Translations under genes and position numbers: made by a program
Notes under the pieces: generated by a model
What the model saw: the letters and a program-made list of their open reading frames with translations, nothing else
Told to the model about the DNA's origin: nothing
The model's database searches: none
From: Rhodobiaceae bacterium UBA7804
Lineage (GTDB): Bacteria; Pseudomonadota; Alphaproteobacteria; Parvibaculales; Parvibaculaceae
DNA length: 45,735 nt
Reading direction: 5' to 3'
Assembly (NCBI GenBank): GCA_002480495.1
Contig: DLCG01000012.1
Span: 34,956 to 80,690, forward strand
Part shown: positions 8,391 to 15,419 of the stretch, piece after piece
Layout of the letters: each line of letters starts with the position of its first letter
Position numbering within the stretch: position 1 is the first letter of the stretch

Positions 8391-9436
8391 GCCTCGCCCT
8401 CCTCATCCCCCTCGAAAAGAGCGTGCTGGCCGGGCGTTGGCCGTGCGGGGGGTGAGACACCGAGATGCGCGAAAGCCGCCGCCGTCAGCACACGGCCCCG
8501 CGGCGTGCGGTTCACCAGCCCCTGCTGGATAAGATAGGGCTCGATGATTTCCTCGATCGCATCTCGCGGCTCCGAAAGCGAAGCCGCAATGGTCTCGACG
8601 CCTACGGGCCCGCCGGAAAAGCTCACCGCGATGCAGCGGAGATATCGATGGTCCAGCGCATCGAGACCAAGTTCGTCGACTTCCAGACGCTGCAGTGCCT
8701 TGTCGGCCGCCCTGGCATCGATTGTGTCTACCGCCGCGACCGCGGCGAAATCCCTCACGCGGCGAAGAAGCCGCCCGGCGACGCGGGGCGTACCGCGAGC
8801 ACGCCGGGCAATCTCGCGAGCGCCATCCGCTGTCATCGAAATTCCGAGGACCGCCGCACCGCGCCGGACGATGCTTTCCAGCTCATCGAGCTCGTAGAAG
8901 TTGAGCCGCACCGGAATGCCGAAACGGTCGCGGAGCGGCGTCGTCAGCAGCCCCGTACGCGTCGTCGCACCGACCAGCGTGAAGGGCGCAAGCTCGATGC
9001 GCACGGAACGCGCGCCTGGCCCCTCGCCGATGATGAGATCGAGCTGGAAATCCTCCATCGCCGGATAGAGGATTTCCTCGACCGCGGGCGAGAGGCGATG
9101 GATCTCGTCAATGAAGAGAACGTCTCGCGGCTCGAGATTGGTGAGAAGAGCGGCTAGATCCCCAGCTTTCGAGATCACCGGGCCGGAAGTTGCCTTGAAA
9201 TTCACCCCGAGTTCACGCGCAACGATCTGCGCAAGCGTCGTCTTGCCGAGGCCCGGCGGTCCCGCGAAAAGAACATGGTCGAGCGCCTCGCCGCGTTTGC
9301 GGGCCGCCTCGATGAAGACGGAAAGATTCTCGCGCGCCCTCGCCTGCCCCGTGAAGTCGGCAAGAAGCTGCGGCCGCAGCGTGCGCTCGAGTTCGTCTTC
9401 CTCGCGTTTGACCGCCCCGACAAACCTGTCCGTCAT
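8387..9436 (-). CDS. ruvB: Holliday junction helicase motor RuvB
   Basis: AAA+ ATPase hexamer that drives branch migration with RuvA. The 349-aa product shows Walker A GPPGLGKTT (residues 59-67), Walker B LFIDEIHRL (107-115), the sensor region VGATTRTGLLTTPLRDRFG and a winged-helix C-terminus with RTPRGR. Length is normal for the family. It overlaps ruvA upstream and ybgC downstream by 4 nt each. Confidence 0.98.
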   Translation of the reverse strand: MTDRFVGAVKREEDELERTLRPQLLADFTGQARARENLSVFIEAARKRGEALDHVLFAGPPGLGKTTLAQIVARELGVNFKATSGPVISKAGDLAALLTNLEPRDVLFIDEIHRLSPAVEEILYPAMEDFQLDLIIGEGPGARSVRIELAPFTLVGATTRTGLLTTPLRDRFGIPVRLNFYELDELESIVRRGAAVLGISMTADGAREIARRARGTPRVAGRLLRRVRDFAAVAAVDTIDARAADKALQRLEVDELGLDALDHRYLRCIAVSFSGGPVGVETIAASLSEPRDAIEEIIEPYLIQQGLVNRTPRGRVLTAAAFAHLGVSPPARPTPGQHALFEGDEEGEA

Positions 9437-10050
9437 CGCGCAAGCTCCTTTAGCCCTTGACGGATGAGCTGCTCCGTCGTGGCCGCGTCATCGAGTGCTT
9501 TGGCGGCTGCAGCGACGGCGCCCGCGGCCTGGGCCTGCGGATAGCCGAGATTGGCGAGCGCCGATATCGCGTCGCGCATGGAGGCCGAGGCCGAAGAGAC
9601 GGCAGCCCCATTTACCGGCGCTTCCAGCACGGCCGCAAGCGAGGCGCCTTCCGGCGCCTTGTCCTTCAGTTCCGCAGCAATACGCGCCGCCACCTTCGCG
9701 CCGACGCCGGGCGCGGCCGAAATCGCCTTCTTGTCATCAAGCGCGATGGCGCGGGCGAGATCTGCGGGCGCAAGCGTTCCCAGCACACCGAGCGCGACAC
9801 GCGTACCGACGCCCTGTACGCCTAGCAGCAGGCGAAACCAGTCGCGCTCGCTATCGCTTTCGAAACCGATGAGGCGGATCGCTTCGTCGCTGACTTTCGT
9901 TTCGATGGAAAGCGTTACAGCGCCACCGGGAGCCGGCAGGTTCTGCAACGTGCGCCTCGAACAGATAACGTGATACCCGACCCCGCCGACATCGACGACG
10001 ACCCAGTCTTCCCCGGTCGAATCCACGATGCCCTTCAACTTGCCGATCAT
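9433..10050 (-). CDS. ruvA: Holliday junction branch migration protein RuvA
   Basis: Tetramer that binds four-way junctions and loads RuvB. The 205-aa product begins MIGKLKGIVDS (OB-fold domain I). It has the helix-hairpin-helix segment LLGVQGVGTRVALGVLG, then a second one at ISAAPGVGAKVAARIAAEL. A flexible Ala-rich linker leads to the C-terminal RuvB-binding domain (DAISALANLGYPQAQA). It overlaps ruvC by 4 nt. Confidence 0.97.
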   Translation of the reverse strand: MIGKLKGIVDSTGEDWVVVDVGGVGYHVICSRRTLQNLPAPGGAVTLSIETKVSDEAIRLIGFESDSERDWFRLLLGVQGVGTRVALGVLGTLAPADLARAIALDDKKAISAAPGVGAKVAARIAAELKDKAPEGASLAAVLEAPVNGAAVSSASASMRDAISALANLGYPQAQAAGAVAAAAKALDDAATTEQLIRQGLKELAR

Positions 10051-10574
10051 CTGCCCGCTCCGGCGCGCGCGACGGCGGCAGCGAGCCTTTCATTGGCGGC
10101 ACCCGAATGTGCATGGGCGATGGCAATGGCGAGCGCGTCCGCAGCGTGTTCCGTCGTCGCCCTGGAACCGGGAAGCAGCATTTCCACCATGAGCCTGATC
10201 TGCGCCTTGTCGGCATGGCCGGCGCCGACGACGGATTTCTTTACATGGTTCGGCGCATATTCAGCCACGGCAAGCCCCGCGCGCGCCGTCACGAGAAGCG
10301 CTATGGCGCGCGCCTGACCGAGCTTGAGCGCGGCTGAAGCATCGCGCGCCACAAAGGCTTGTTCCACGGCGGCGGCGTCGGGCCTGTGCTCTTCGATGAC
10401 GCGCACAAGCCCCGCCTCGATCTCGACGAGCCGCTCGGGGATACCGAGCCTCGCATTGGAAGTAATTGTGCCGTTCGCAATATGGAGCAGCTTCGAACCA
10501 TGGACGGAAATCACGCCCCATCCCGTGGCGGTGAGGCCGGGATCGATGCCGAGATATCTGAGCGATGCCGGCAT
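10047..10574 (-). CDS. ruvC: Holliday junction endonuclease RuvC
   Basis: Resolvase that nicks Holliday junctions symmetrically. The 175-aa product has the expected acidic site: Asp11 in GIDPGLTATGWG, Glu71 in AVEQAF, and His143/Asp146 in EHAADALAIAIAH. The His at the third position follows the Thermus-type site rather than the E. coli Asp. An AAGGAT Shine-Dalgarno precedes the ATG. It opens ruvC-ruvA-ruvB-ybgC, 92 nt after yebC. Confidence 0.97.
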   Translation of the reverse strand: MPASLRYLGIDPGLTATGWGVISVHGSKLLHIANGTITSNARLGIPERLVEIEAGLVRVIEEHRPDAAAVEQAFVARDASAALKLGQARAIALLVTARAGLAVAEYAPNHVKKSVVGAGHADKAQIRLMVEMLLPGSRATTEHAADALAIAIAHAHSGAANERLAAAVARAGAGR

Positions 10575-10666
10575 GAGCGGGAAATCCTTGTGTCCAGCCC
10601 TGCGCCGGTCGGAGCACAGGCCGTTCGTTTCATGCCCGCCGGACCTCTGACATTCGCGAAAACCTG

Positions 10667-11413
10667 TCAGGCGGACATCTTCTCCATGACCGAATCGGAC
10701 ATCTCGAAGTTCGCATAAACCTGCTGCACATCGTCATTGTCGTCCAGCGCTTCGAGCATCTTGAAGACGGTCTCCGCCTTCTCGTCGTCGAGAGCGATGG
10801 TGTTCTGGGGTTTCCAGACGATTCGCGCGGCGCGGGGCTCGCCAAACTTCGCCTCGAGAGCGGACGCGACCTCATGCAGCGCGTCGGGCGCGCAATAGAG
10901 TTCATGCGTCTCCGCACCGGACTGGCAGTCGTCGGCGCCAGCCTCGATGGCCGCTTCGAGCATGCCGTCGGCACTGGCAACATCCGCGGCATATTCGACC
11001 AGCCCTAGCCGGTCGAACATGAAGGAGACCGAGCCGGTTTCGCCCAGATTGCCGCCATTCTTGGAGAAGATCGAACGCACTTCGCCAGCCGTGCGGTTGC
11101 GATTGTCCGTCAGCGTTTCCACGATCACGCCGATGCCGCCCGGACCGAAACCTTCGTAGCGCACTTCTTCGTAGTTCTCACCGCCCTGATCCGAGCTCTT
11201 CTTGATCGCGCGTTCTATATTGTCTTTCGGCATGTTTTCCGCGCGGGCTGCCTGAATGGCGGCACGAAGGCGCGGATTGTACTCGGGATCGGGCAAGCCC
11301 ATCTTCGCCGCGACCGTGATTTCCTTGGCGAGCTTGGCGAACAGCTTGGCACGCTTCTTATCCTGCGCGCCCTTGCGGTACATGATGTTCTTGAATTGCG
11401 AGTGGCCGGCCAT
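10667..11413 (-). CDS. yebC: YebC/PmpR-family regulatory protein
   Basis: YebC-family proteins act as DNA-binding regulators or help ribosomes through proline stretches, depending on the member; which applies here is not visible. The 248-aa product begins MAGHSQFKNIMYRKGAQDKKRAKLF (family: MAGHSKW/F..I..RK..QD..R.K.F) and contains GGIGVIVETLTDNRNRT. Length is typical. A GGAGG Shine-Dalgarno precedes the ATG. It sits just ahead of ruvCAB, a widespread arrangement. Confidence 0.96.
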   Translation of the reverse strand: MAGHSQFKNIMYRKGAQDKKRAKLFAKLAKEITVAAKMGLPDPEYNPRLRAAIQAARAENMPKDNIERAIKKSSDQGGENYEEVRYEGFGPGGIGVIVETLTDNRNRTAGEVRSIFSKNGGNLGETGSVSFMFDRLGLVEYAADVASADGMLEAAIEAGADDCQSGAETHELYCAPDALHEVASALEAKFGEPRAARIVWKPQNTIALDDEKAETVFKMLEALDDNDDVQQVYANFEMSDSVMEKMSA

Positions 11414-11546
11414 TCCGCCTCCGAAAGCCTTTCGAACAACTGCTGAAAATTGGCGCCTTTATAGAGGGCGTATCCGGCGAAATCCATAGCGCCCGACATT
11501 GCAACGCGGTACACGCATAACGTGTTTTTTACTTTTATATGCTCTT

Positions 11547-11561
11547 TTAACGTGTGTTTAA
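11547..11561. promoter_or_regulatory. perfect CtrA-type box (TTAA-N7-TTAA)
   Basis: TTAA (11547-11550), seven bases, TTAA (11558-11561). This is the full recognition pattern of the alphaproteobacterial cell-cycle regulator CtrA. It sits in an AT-rich patch 134 nt upstream of the yebC start. Occupancy by CtrA is inferred. Confidence 0.45.
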
Positions 11562-11699
11562 GGATTGCTGGCCAGACTGCCTCTGTCGCCGGACGGGGAG
11601 GTTTGCCCAGCTTTCTCTAGAGGCCGGCGGCGCAACAGACCGGCTCGCGGCCCCCGCCCAGCCCGTGCCGGAACCCGCCAACGCAATCAGCGAAGGCAC

Positions 11700-11757
11700 A
11701 CCGCCCCGCCCTCCTGTCCGCCTCACCCACCTCGGCCGGCACGGAGGACGGGGCGGT
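11700..11757 (-). terminator. long GC-rich hairpin after glycosyltransferase gene
   Basis: ACCGCCCCG-C-CCTCC near 11700 pairs with GGAGG-A-CGGGGCGGT ending at 11757, giving a stem of about 14 pairs with a roughly 30-nt GC-rich loop. It starts 8 nt beyond the minus-strand gene end. There is no T tract, so it may protect or attenuate rather than terminate. Confidence 0.4.
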
Positions 11758-11764
11758 TCTTCGT

Positions 11765-12796
11765 TCAGGAATGTTTGTGAATTTCCGTCGGCCAGGCATA
11801 GGACCCGGAAAGCGGGCGCCCCTCCATCACATCCTCGATATAACGGGCGACAAGCCGCTCGCTGAAGAAAGTGTGGTAGCGCTCGTGACCATTGCGCGCG
11901 ATGCGCTGACGTTCCCCGTCATTCTTGAGGAAGAAGCGCAACTTTTCCGCCAGCTCGTCGATATCGCGATAGAAGGCGAACTCCTCGTCGGAGAAGATTT
12001 CGTCATATCCGGTCGAGCGGGCGACGAAAACGAGAAGCCCGTTCCCCGCATACTGCGCAAGACGGTCGGACGAATAGAGCGGATAGCCTTCCTCGCGATT
12101 GAGGTTGAGCCCCATACGCGCCGAGGCGATTGCGTCGAAGTAATCCATTCCCTGCAGCGATGCGCGCTCTTCGAGCCCGTAATAGGCGTAGCGCGCTTCG
12201 GGCACGCGCTTCTCGATCTCACGCAGGAACTTGCCGCGCGGCGTCGTCGACGTCTCGGCGCCAACCGTGCAGAGGAAATCCGCAGGCTGGTCGTTCTCGG
12301 CAAAACACTGAAGCGTCTCGACCGAAGGATCGGCCGGGTTTGGGATATAGGAAAGCGAATGCGTCGGCGTGGCGAACTCACGCAACCTCTCACCTGCCGT
12401 CGTGATGAAGGTCATATCCGCCACTTCCGCGAAGCGGTGAATGCGCGCGACATTCTCCGGCAGGAAAAGCGCATCGATATTTACGACACAAACACGCAGC
12501 GCGGGCAGCCTTCTCCGTAACTCGCGCACTGTCTCATTCGCGATCTTGTCCGCATGAAAAAGCACGAGCAGGTCGGGGCGAAAATTGGCGCAGAGCTCAA
12601 TGAGACGTTCATTGGCATGGCTGTCGCCCGCACGGCCGATGCCCCATTTGCTTGCCTCGCGCGCGACATCCCGGTCGCTGAAACTCATCACCTGATGCCC
12701 GTTGCGCACGAACCCGTTGGCGAGCTTGCGGACCGTGGCGTAGAAATTCGCGCCCGCACGCTTCTCGTTGAAATTGCCGACAAGCACGATCCGCAT
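11765..12796 (-). CDS. glycosyltransferase, CgeB/group-1-like
   Basis: A GT-B-fold glycosyltransferase of the CgeB-like type; donor and acceptor are unknown. The 343-aa product begins MRIVLVGNFNEKRAGANFYATVRKL. Its C-terminal domain matches the Glyco_trans_1_2 pattern: MGLNLNREEGYPLYSSDRLAQYAGNG, GYDEIFSDEEFAFYRDIDEL, and a final RHERYH-like ARNGHERYHTFFSERLVARYI. The start chosen at 12796 has GGAGG upstream inside the preceding gene. The open frame continues to 13012, but that part overlaps the ymdB-type gene and looks non-coding. It ends the ygfA-ymdB-glycosyltransferase run. Confidence 0.85.
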   Translation of the reverse strand: MRIVLVGNFNEKRAGANFYATVRKLANGFVRNGHQVMSFSDRDVAREASKWGIGRAGDSHANERLIELCANFRPDLLVLFHADKIANETVRELRRRLPALRVCVVNIDALFLPENVARIHRFAEVADMTFITTAGERLREFATPTHSLSYIPNPADPSVETLQCFAENDQPADFLCTVGAETSTTPRGKFLREIEKRVPEARYAYYGLEERASLQGMDYFDAIASARMGLNLNREEGYPLYSSDRLAQYAGNGLLVFVARSTGYDEIFSDEEFAFYRDIDELAEKLRFFLKNDGERQRIARNGHERYHTFFSERLVARYIEDVMEGRPLSGSYAWPTEIHKHS

Positions 12797-12801
12797 GGGG
12801 C

Positions 12802-13614
12802 TCAAACCTCCGGCAAGACCTGGGAGAGACGCCCGCCGAGGCGGACCGGCTCCACACGTTTCGCAAGTCCGCTTCCATCCGTCTCGACGAAAACACCGCA
12901 AAGCGTGGCGGGTCCGAGCGCGGGTTGAAAGCGGCCGCTCGGGATACGGGTGACGAAACGATTGAGCGGTTCTTCCTTCTCCATGCCGATGACCGAGTTG
13001 TAATCGCCGCACATTCCGGCATCCGTCTGATAGCCGGTGCCGCCGGGCAGGATCTGCGCATCGGCGGTGGGCACATGGCTATGAGTGCCGACGACGAGCG
13101 AAACGCGACCGTCGCAATAATGCCCCATCGCCATCTTTTCCGAAGTCGCTTCGGCATGCATGTCAACGATGATGGCGTCCGCGCCTTCCCCGAGAGGGCA
13201 GGCGGAAATCTGCTTCTCGACAGCATCGAAAGGACAATCGAGCGCCTCCATGAAGACGCGTCCGAGCGCATTGACGACGAGAACGCGCGCGCCCGAATTC
13301 GCCTCGACAAGCGTCGCACCGCGCCCCGGCGTACCGGAGGGATAGTTGACGGGACGAATGAGACGGTTTTCACGCTCGATATGGACGAGCGCCTCGCGCT
13401 GATCCCATGAATGATTGCCGAGCGTAATGACATCGGCACCGGCATCGAAAATATCGTCACAGATCGCTGCAGTGATGCCGAAGCCGCCCGCAGCGTTCTC
13501 CCCGTTCACCACGACGAAATCGAGCGCAAGTTCGCGGCGCAACGCTGGAAGTTCGGCAACAAGTGCATCCCGGCCGCTCCGTCCCACCACATCGCCCATG
13601 AAAAGAAGTCGCAT
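12802..13614 (-). CDS. YmdB-family metallophosphoesterase
   Basis: Homologue of the YmdB/TIGR00282 family, which hydrolyses 2',3'-cyclic nucleotides in Bacillus. The 270-aa product has the binuclear metal ligands in order: GDVVGRSGR (Asp), VNGENAAGG (Asn, Glu), LGNHSWD (Asn, His), a HAEATSEK loop, and VVGTHSHVPTAD (His-x-His). The ATG at 13614 has GGAGG 9 nt upstream; an upstream in-frame ATG at 13653 falls inside the neighbour. It starts 5 nt after the cyclo-ligase gene ends, so the two form an operon. Confidence 0.93.
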   Translation of the reverse strand: MRLLFMGDVVGRSGRDALVAELPALRRELALDFVVVNGENAAGGFGITAAICDDIFDAGADVITLGNHSWDQREALVHIERENRLIRPVNYPSGTPGRGATLVEANSGARVLVVNALGRVFMEALDCPFDAVEKQISACPLGEGADAIIVDMHAEATSEKMAMGHYCDGRVSLVVGTHSHVPTADAQILPGGTGYQTDAGMCGDYNSVIGMEKEEPLNRFVTRIPSGRFQPALGPATLCGVFVETDGSGLAKRVEPVRLGGRLSQVLPEV

Positions 13615-13618
13615 CAAC

Positions 13619-14209
13619 TCAACCTCCGGCGGCGGCACCAAATGACCGCGCACCCTTTTCCGTCACGACCCAGTCAAGCCGCTCATCGAATTCCTCTTCT
13701 GCGAGGTCTTGGGCCTCTTGCGCCGAAAAGGCAACCCCGACAGCGAGCAGCTTCCTGTTCTCCCGCCGCAAGACCTGAAGAGTCCGGTCGTAATAACCAC
13801 CGCCATAGCCGAGCCGCCGCCCTCGCCCATCGAAAGCAAGCAGCGGCACCAGCACAAGATCGGGAACGCAGACCGCAGCGCTGGAAAAGGGCTCGCGTGT
13901 GCCATGCAGCCCCGGCCCGAGTGCCTCGCCCGGCCGCCAGCGCCGGAAGACAAGGGGCGCATGACGCTCTTCGATTCTCGGCAAGGCACAGACATAACCC
14001 GCATCATCGAGCCGGGTGAGAAGCACCGCCGGGTCCGCTTCGCTGCCCATCGCGGCATAGCCGGCAATGCAACTGCGCGGCGCGAGCGAAAAGGTTTTCA
14101 TGAAATGGTCGGCAATCAAGGAGGCTGCCTCACCGCCAATGGCGGCATGGGCGGCATCTCGCCTTTCGCGGGCAGCGGCACGGGCCGCATTCTTCAGCGC
14201 GGCGCTCAT
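13619..14209 (-). CDS. 5-formyltetrahydrofolate cyclo-ligase
   Basis: Converts 5-formyl-THF to 5,10-methenyl-THF with ATP (YgfA/Fau family). The product has an N-terminal basic helix, then the diagnostic FDGRGRRLGYGGGYYDRTL and a C-terminal DWVVTEKG. The ATG at 14209 (196 aa) has AAGG 10 nt upstream; another ATG at 14218 (199 aa) lies too close to it. It is immediately downstream of the 6S RNA, exactly as ygfA is in enterobacteria. Confidence 0.95.
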   Translation of the reverse strand: MSAALKNAARAAARERRDAAHAAIGGEAASLIADHFMKTFSLAPRSCIAGYAAMGSEADPAVLLTRLDDAGYVCALPRIEERHAPLVFRRWRPGEALGPGLHGTREPFSSAAVCVPDLVLVPLLAFDGRGRRLGYGGGYYDRTLQVLRRENRKLLAVGVAFSAQEAQDLAEEEFDERLDWVVTEKGARSFGAAAGG

Positions 14210-14221
14210 CGCACACATGCC

Positions 14222-14426
14222 TTGAAGAGGAGTGGGACCGCCACGGCCGTTGGAAGCTCGTTCCTCGGAGACCTACTAACGTAGGTGGGCGCCGTTTGAA
14301 GGAGACCACGGCCTCCCTCAGGGACAGCTCCCTTGAGGAGCGTAAGGCCCCGAGAGATATTGTTCCTGACGAACCGGGCAGTACCCGACCACATTCTATC
14401 TGGGGTGCGGCAGTCCCCGGTCAAGC
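14222..14426 (-). ncRNA. ssrS: 6S RNA (RNA polymerase regulator)
   Basis: Called from synteny and fold. It lies on the minus strand between zapA and the 5-FCL gene, the conserved position of ssrS. The ends form a long closing stem: GGGACUGCC (14417-14409) pairs with GGCGGUCCC (14242-14234), extended by CUUGA/UCAAG outside it. From stem to stem is 184 nt, close to the length of E. coli 6S. The middle holds a strong apical hairpin (AGGGA-GCUG-UCCCU near 14318-14335) on a rod with internal loops. 6S RNA sequesters sigma-70 holoenzyme in stationary phase. Exact ends are approximate. Confidence 0.78.
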
Positions 14427-14456
14427 CAAATAGTAGCGATGCGGCTGCGCCAAACG

Positions 14457-14816
14457 TCACGCCGCCTCGATCCGCTTGGCCAGATCCTCGATCCGGCGCG
14501 CCGCATCGTCCAGCACATCGGCAAGGGAATCCTCCGCCTCCCGGGACCGCTCAAGTGCCGAAGCGCGCGACCCGGTGAGATTTTCGATCTCCTGCTCGAG
14601 CAACTTCGTCTTCTGATAGGCCTCGGAAAGCTCGTCGGCGATGAGAAGCCCCGCCATGAGAAGCAATCTGGCGTCGCCTACCTGCCCGACCTCCTGGGCG
14701 AGATCCGCTACGTGCTTGTTGATATAGGAGGCGAGTTCCCGGACGTGATCCTCCTCCCCGTCGCCGCAGGCGACCGTGTAGGAGCGATCGTTGATCGAAA
14801 CCTTGACCTGTCCCAT
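14457..14816 (-). CDS. zapA: cell division protein ZapA
   Basis: FtsZ-ring-associated protein that bundles FtsZ filaments. The 119-aa product begins MGQVKVSINDRSYTVACGDGEE, continues with the helix HVRELASYINKHVADLAQEVGQVGDARLLLMAGLLIADEL and ends in a coiled coil. The ATG at 14816 has AAGGAAG 6 nt upstream; the open frame extends to 15164 but that part overlaps the DUF4164 gene. It lies between the DUF4164 gene and 6S RNA. Confidence 0.94.
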   Translation of the reverse strand: MGQVKVSINDRSYTVACGDGEEDHVRELASYINKHVADLAQEVGQVGDARLLLMAGLLIADELSEAYQKTKLLEQEIENLTGSRASALERSREAEDSLADVLDDAARRIEDLAKRIEAA

Positions 14817-14842
14817 GAAACTTCCTTTCCGGCCGGACCTGC

Positions 14843-15109
14843 TCAGCCTTCCGCGAGCACTTCCCTGATGCCCTCGATCGCGTCCGCAAGCGTTTCGGAG
14901 GCACGCTCGTTGAGTTCGTTCAGCCGCCGCGCCTCGGCCTTGAGCTGGTCGAGCTCCTCCGCCAGCTGCGAGCGATCCTCCTTCAGCACGTCCACTTCTT
15001 CCTGCAGCCGCCGCGCCGCCTGGGCCCGTTGCACCTGCCTGTTGATGGTCGCCTCCAGCCTGTCCAGCGCGCCTGAAAAGCGCTCCACAGCCGAATCGAG
15101 TTTGCTCAT
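14843..15109 (-). CDS. DUF4164-type coiled-coil protein
   Basis: An 88-aa, almost wholly helical protein (MSKLDSAVERFSGALDRLE..., then RRLQEEVDVLKEDRSQLAEELDQL) predicted to form one long coiled coil. It is a short conserved alphaproteobacterial family found directly upstream of zapA, so a role with ZapA in division is plausible but unproven. The start at 15109 follows the good promoter at 15163-15192. Confidence 0.85.
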   Translation of the reverse strand: MSKLDSAVERFSGALDRLEATINRQVQRAQAARRLQEEVDVLKEDRSQLAEELDQLKAEARRLNELNERASETLADAIEGIREVLAEG

Positions 15110-15419
15110 GTCTTTCCCGGGGCTGACCGTTCCGGCCGAAGCAGCCGGAACATCCGTTTGCCAAGATAGGCAGGCCTGTGAAATGAGGTCAACGCCGCCC
15201 GTGACCGGCCCTTGTAAAATGGCAATCCGATATGCGCGGAATAGCGCCCTTTCCGGCCAATCCGCCATTGACTCCCAGGGGGTCCGTGGTCATTGTGGCG
15301 CCGCTCTCGGCAGGGCCCGGATTCAGCCCCCGATACGAGCATATGAGCGGGTTTCCCACGGCGCGGAGCTCCCGCAATCTCCTGCCCGCTCAGCGCCCGT
15401 CTGGGCAACAGAGTGACAC
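15110..15419. other. 310-nt divergent region, DUF4164-zapA / tkt
   Basis: No gene. It carries the minus-strand promoter for the zapA block (15163-15192) and a small CCGGCC/GGCCGG-type hairpin near 15131-15147. No convincing promoter for tkt was found by eye. Confidence 0.6.
15163..15192 (-). promoter_or_regulatory. sigma-70-type promoter of DUF4164-zapA-6S-5FCL
   Basis: The minus strand reads TTGACC (15192-15187), an 18-nt spacer and TATCTT (15168-15163). The ATG of the DUF4164 gene is 54 nt beyond the -10. Confidence 0.55.

Larger units (their letters stand above)
11414..11764. other. 351-nt region between glycosyltransferase gene and yebC
   Basis: No gene seen. It contains an AT-rich patch at 11519-11563 with a perfect CtrA-type box (separate entry), presumably the control region of yebC, and a long GC-rich hairpin at 11700-11757 just past the glycosyltransferase stop. 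Confidence 0.7.
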
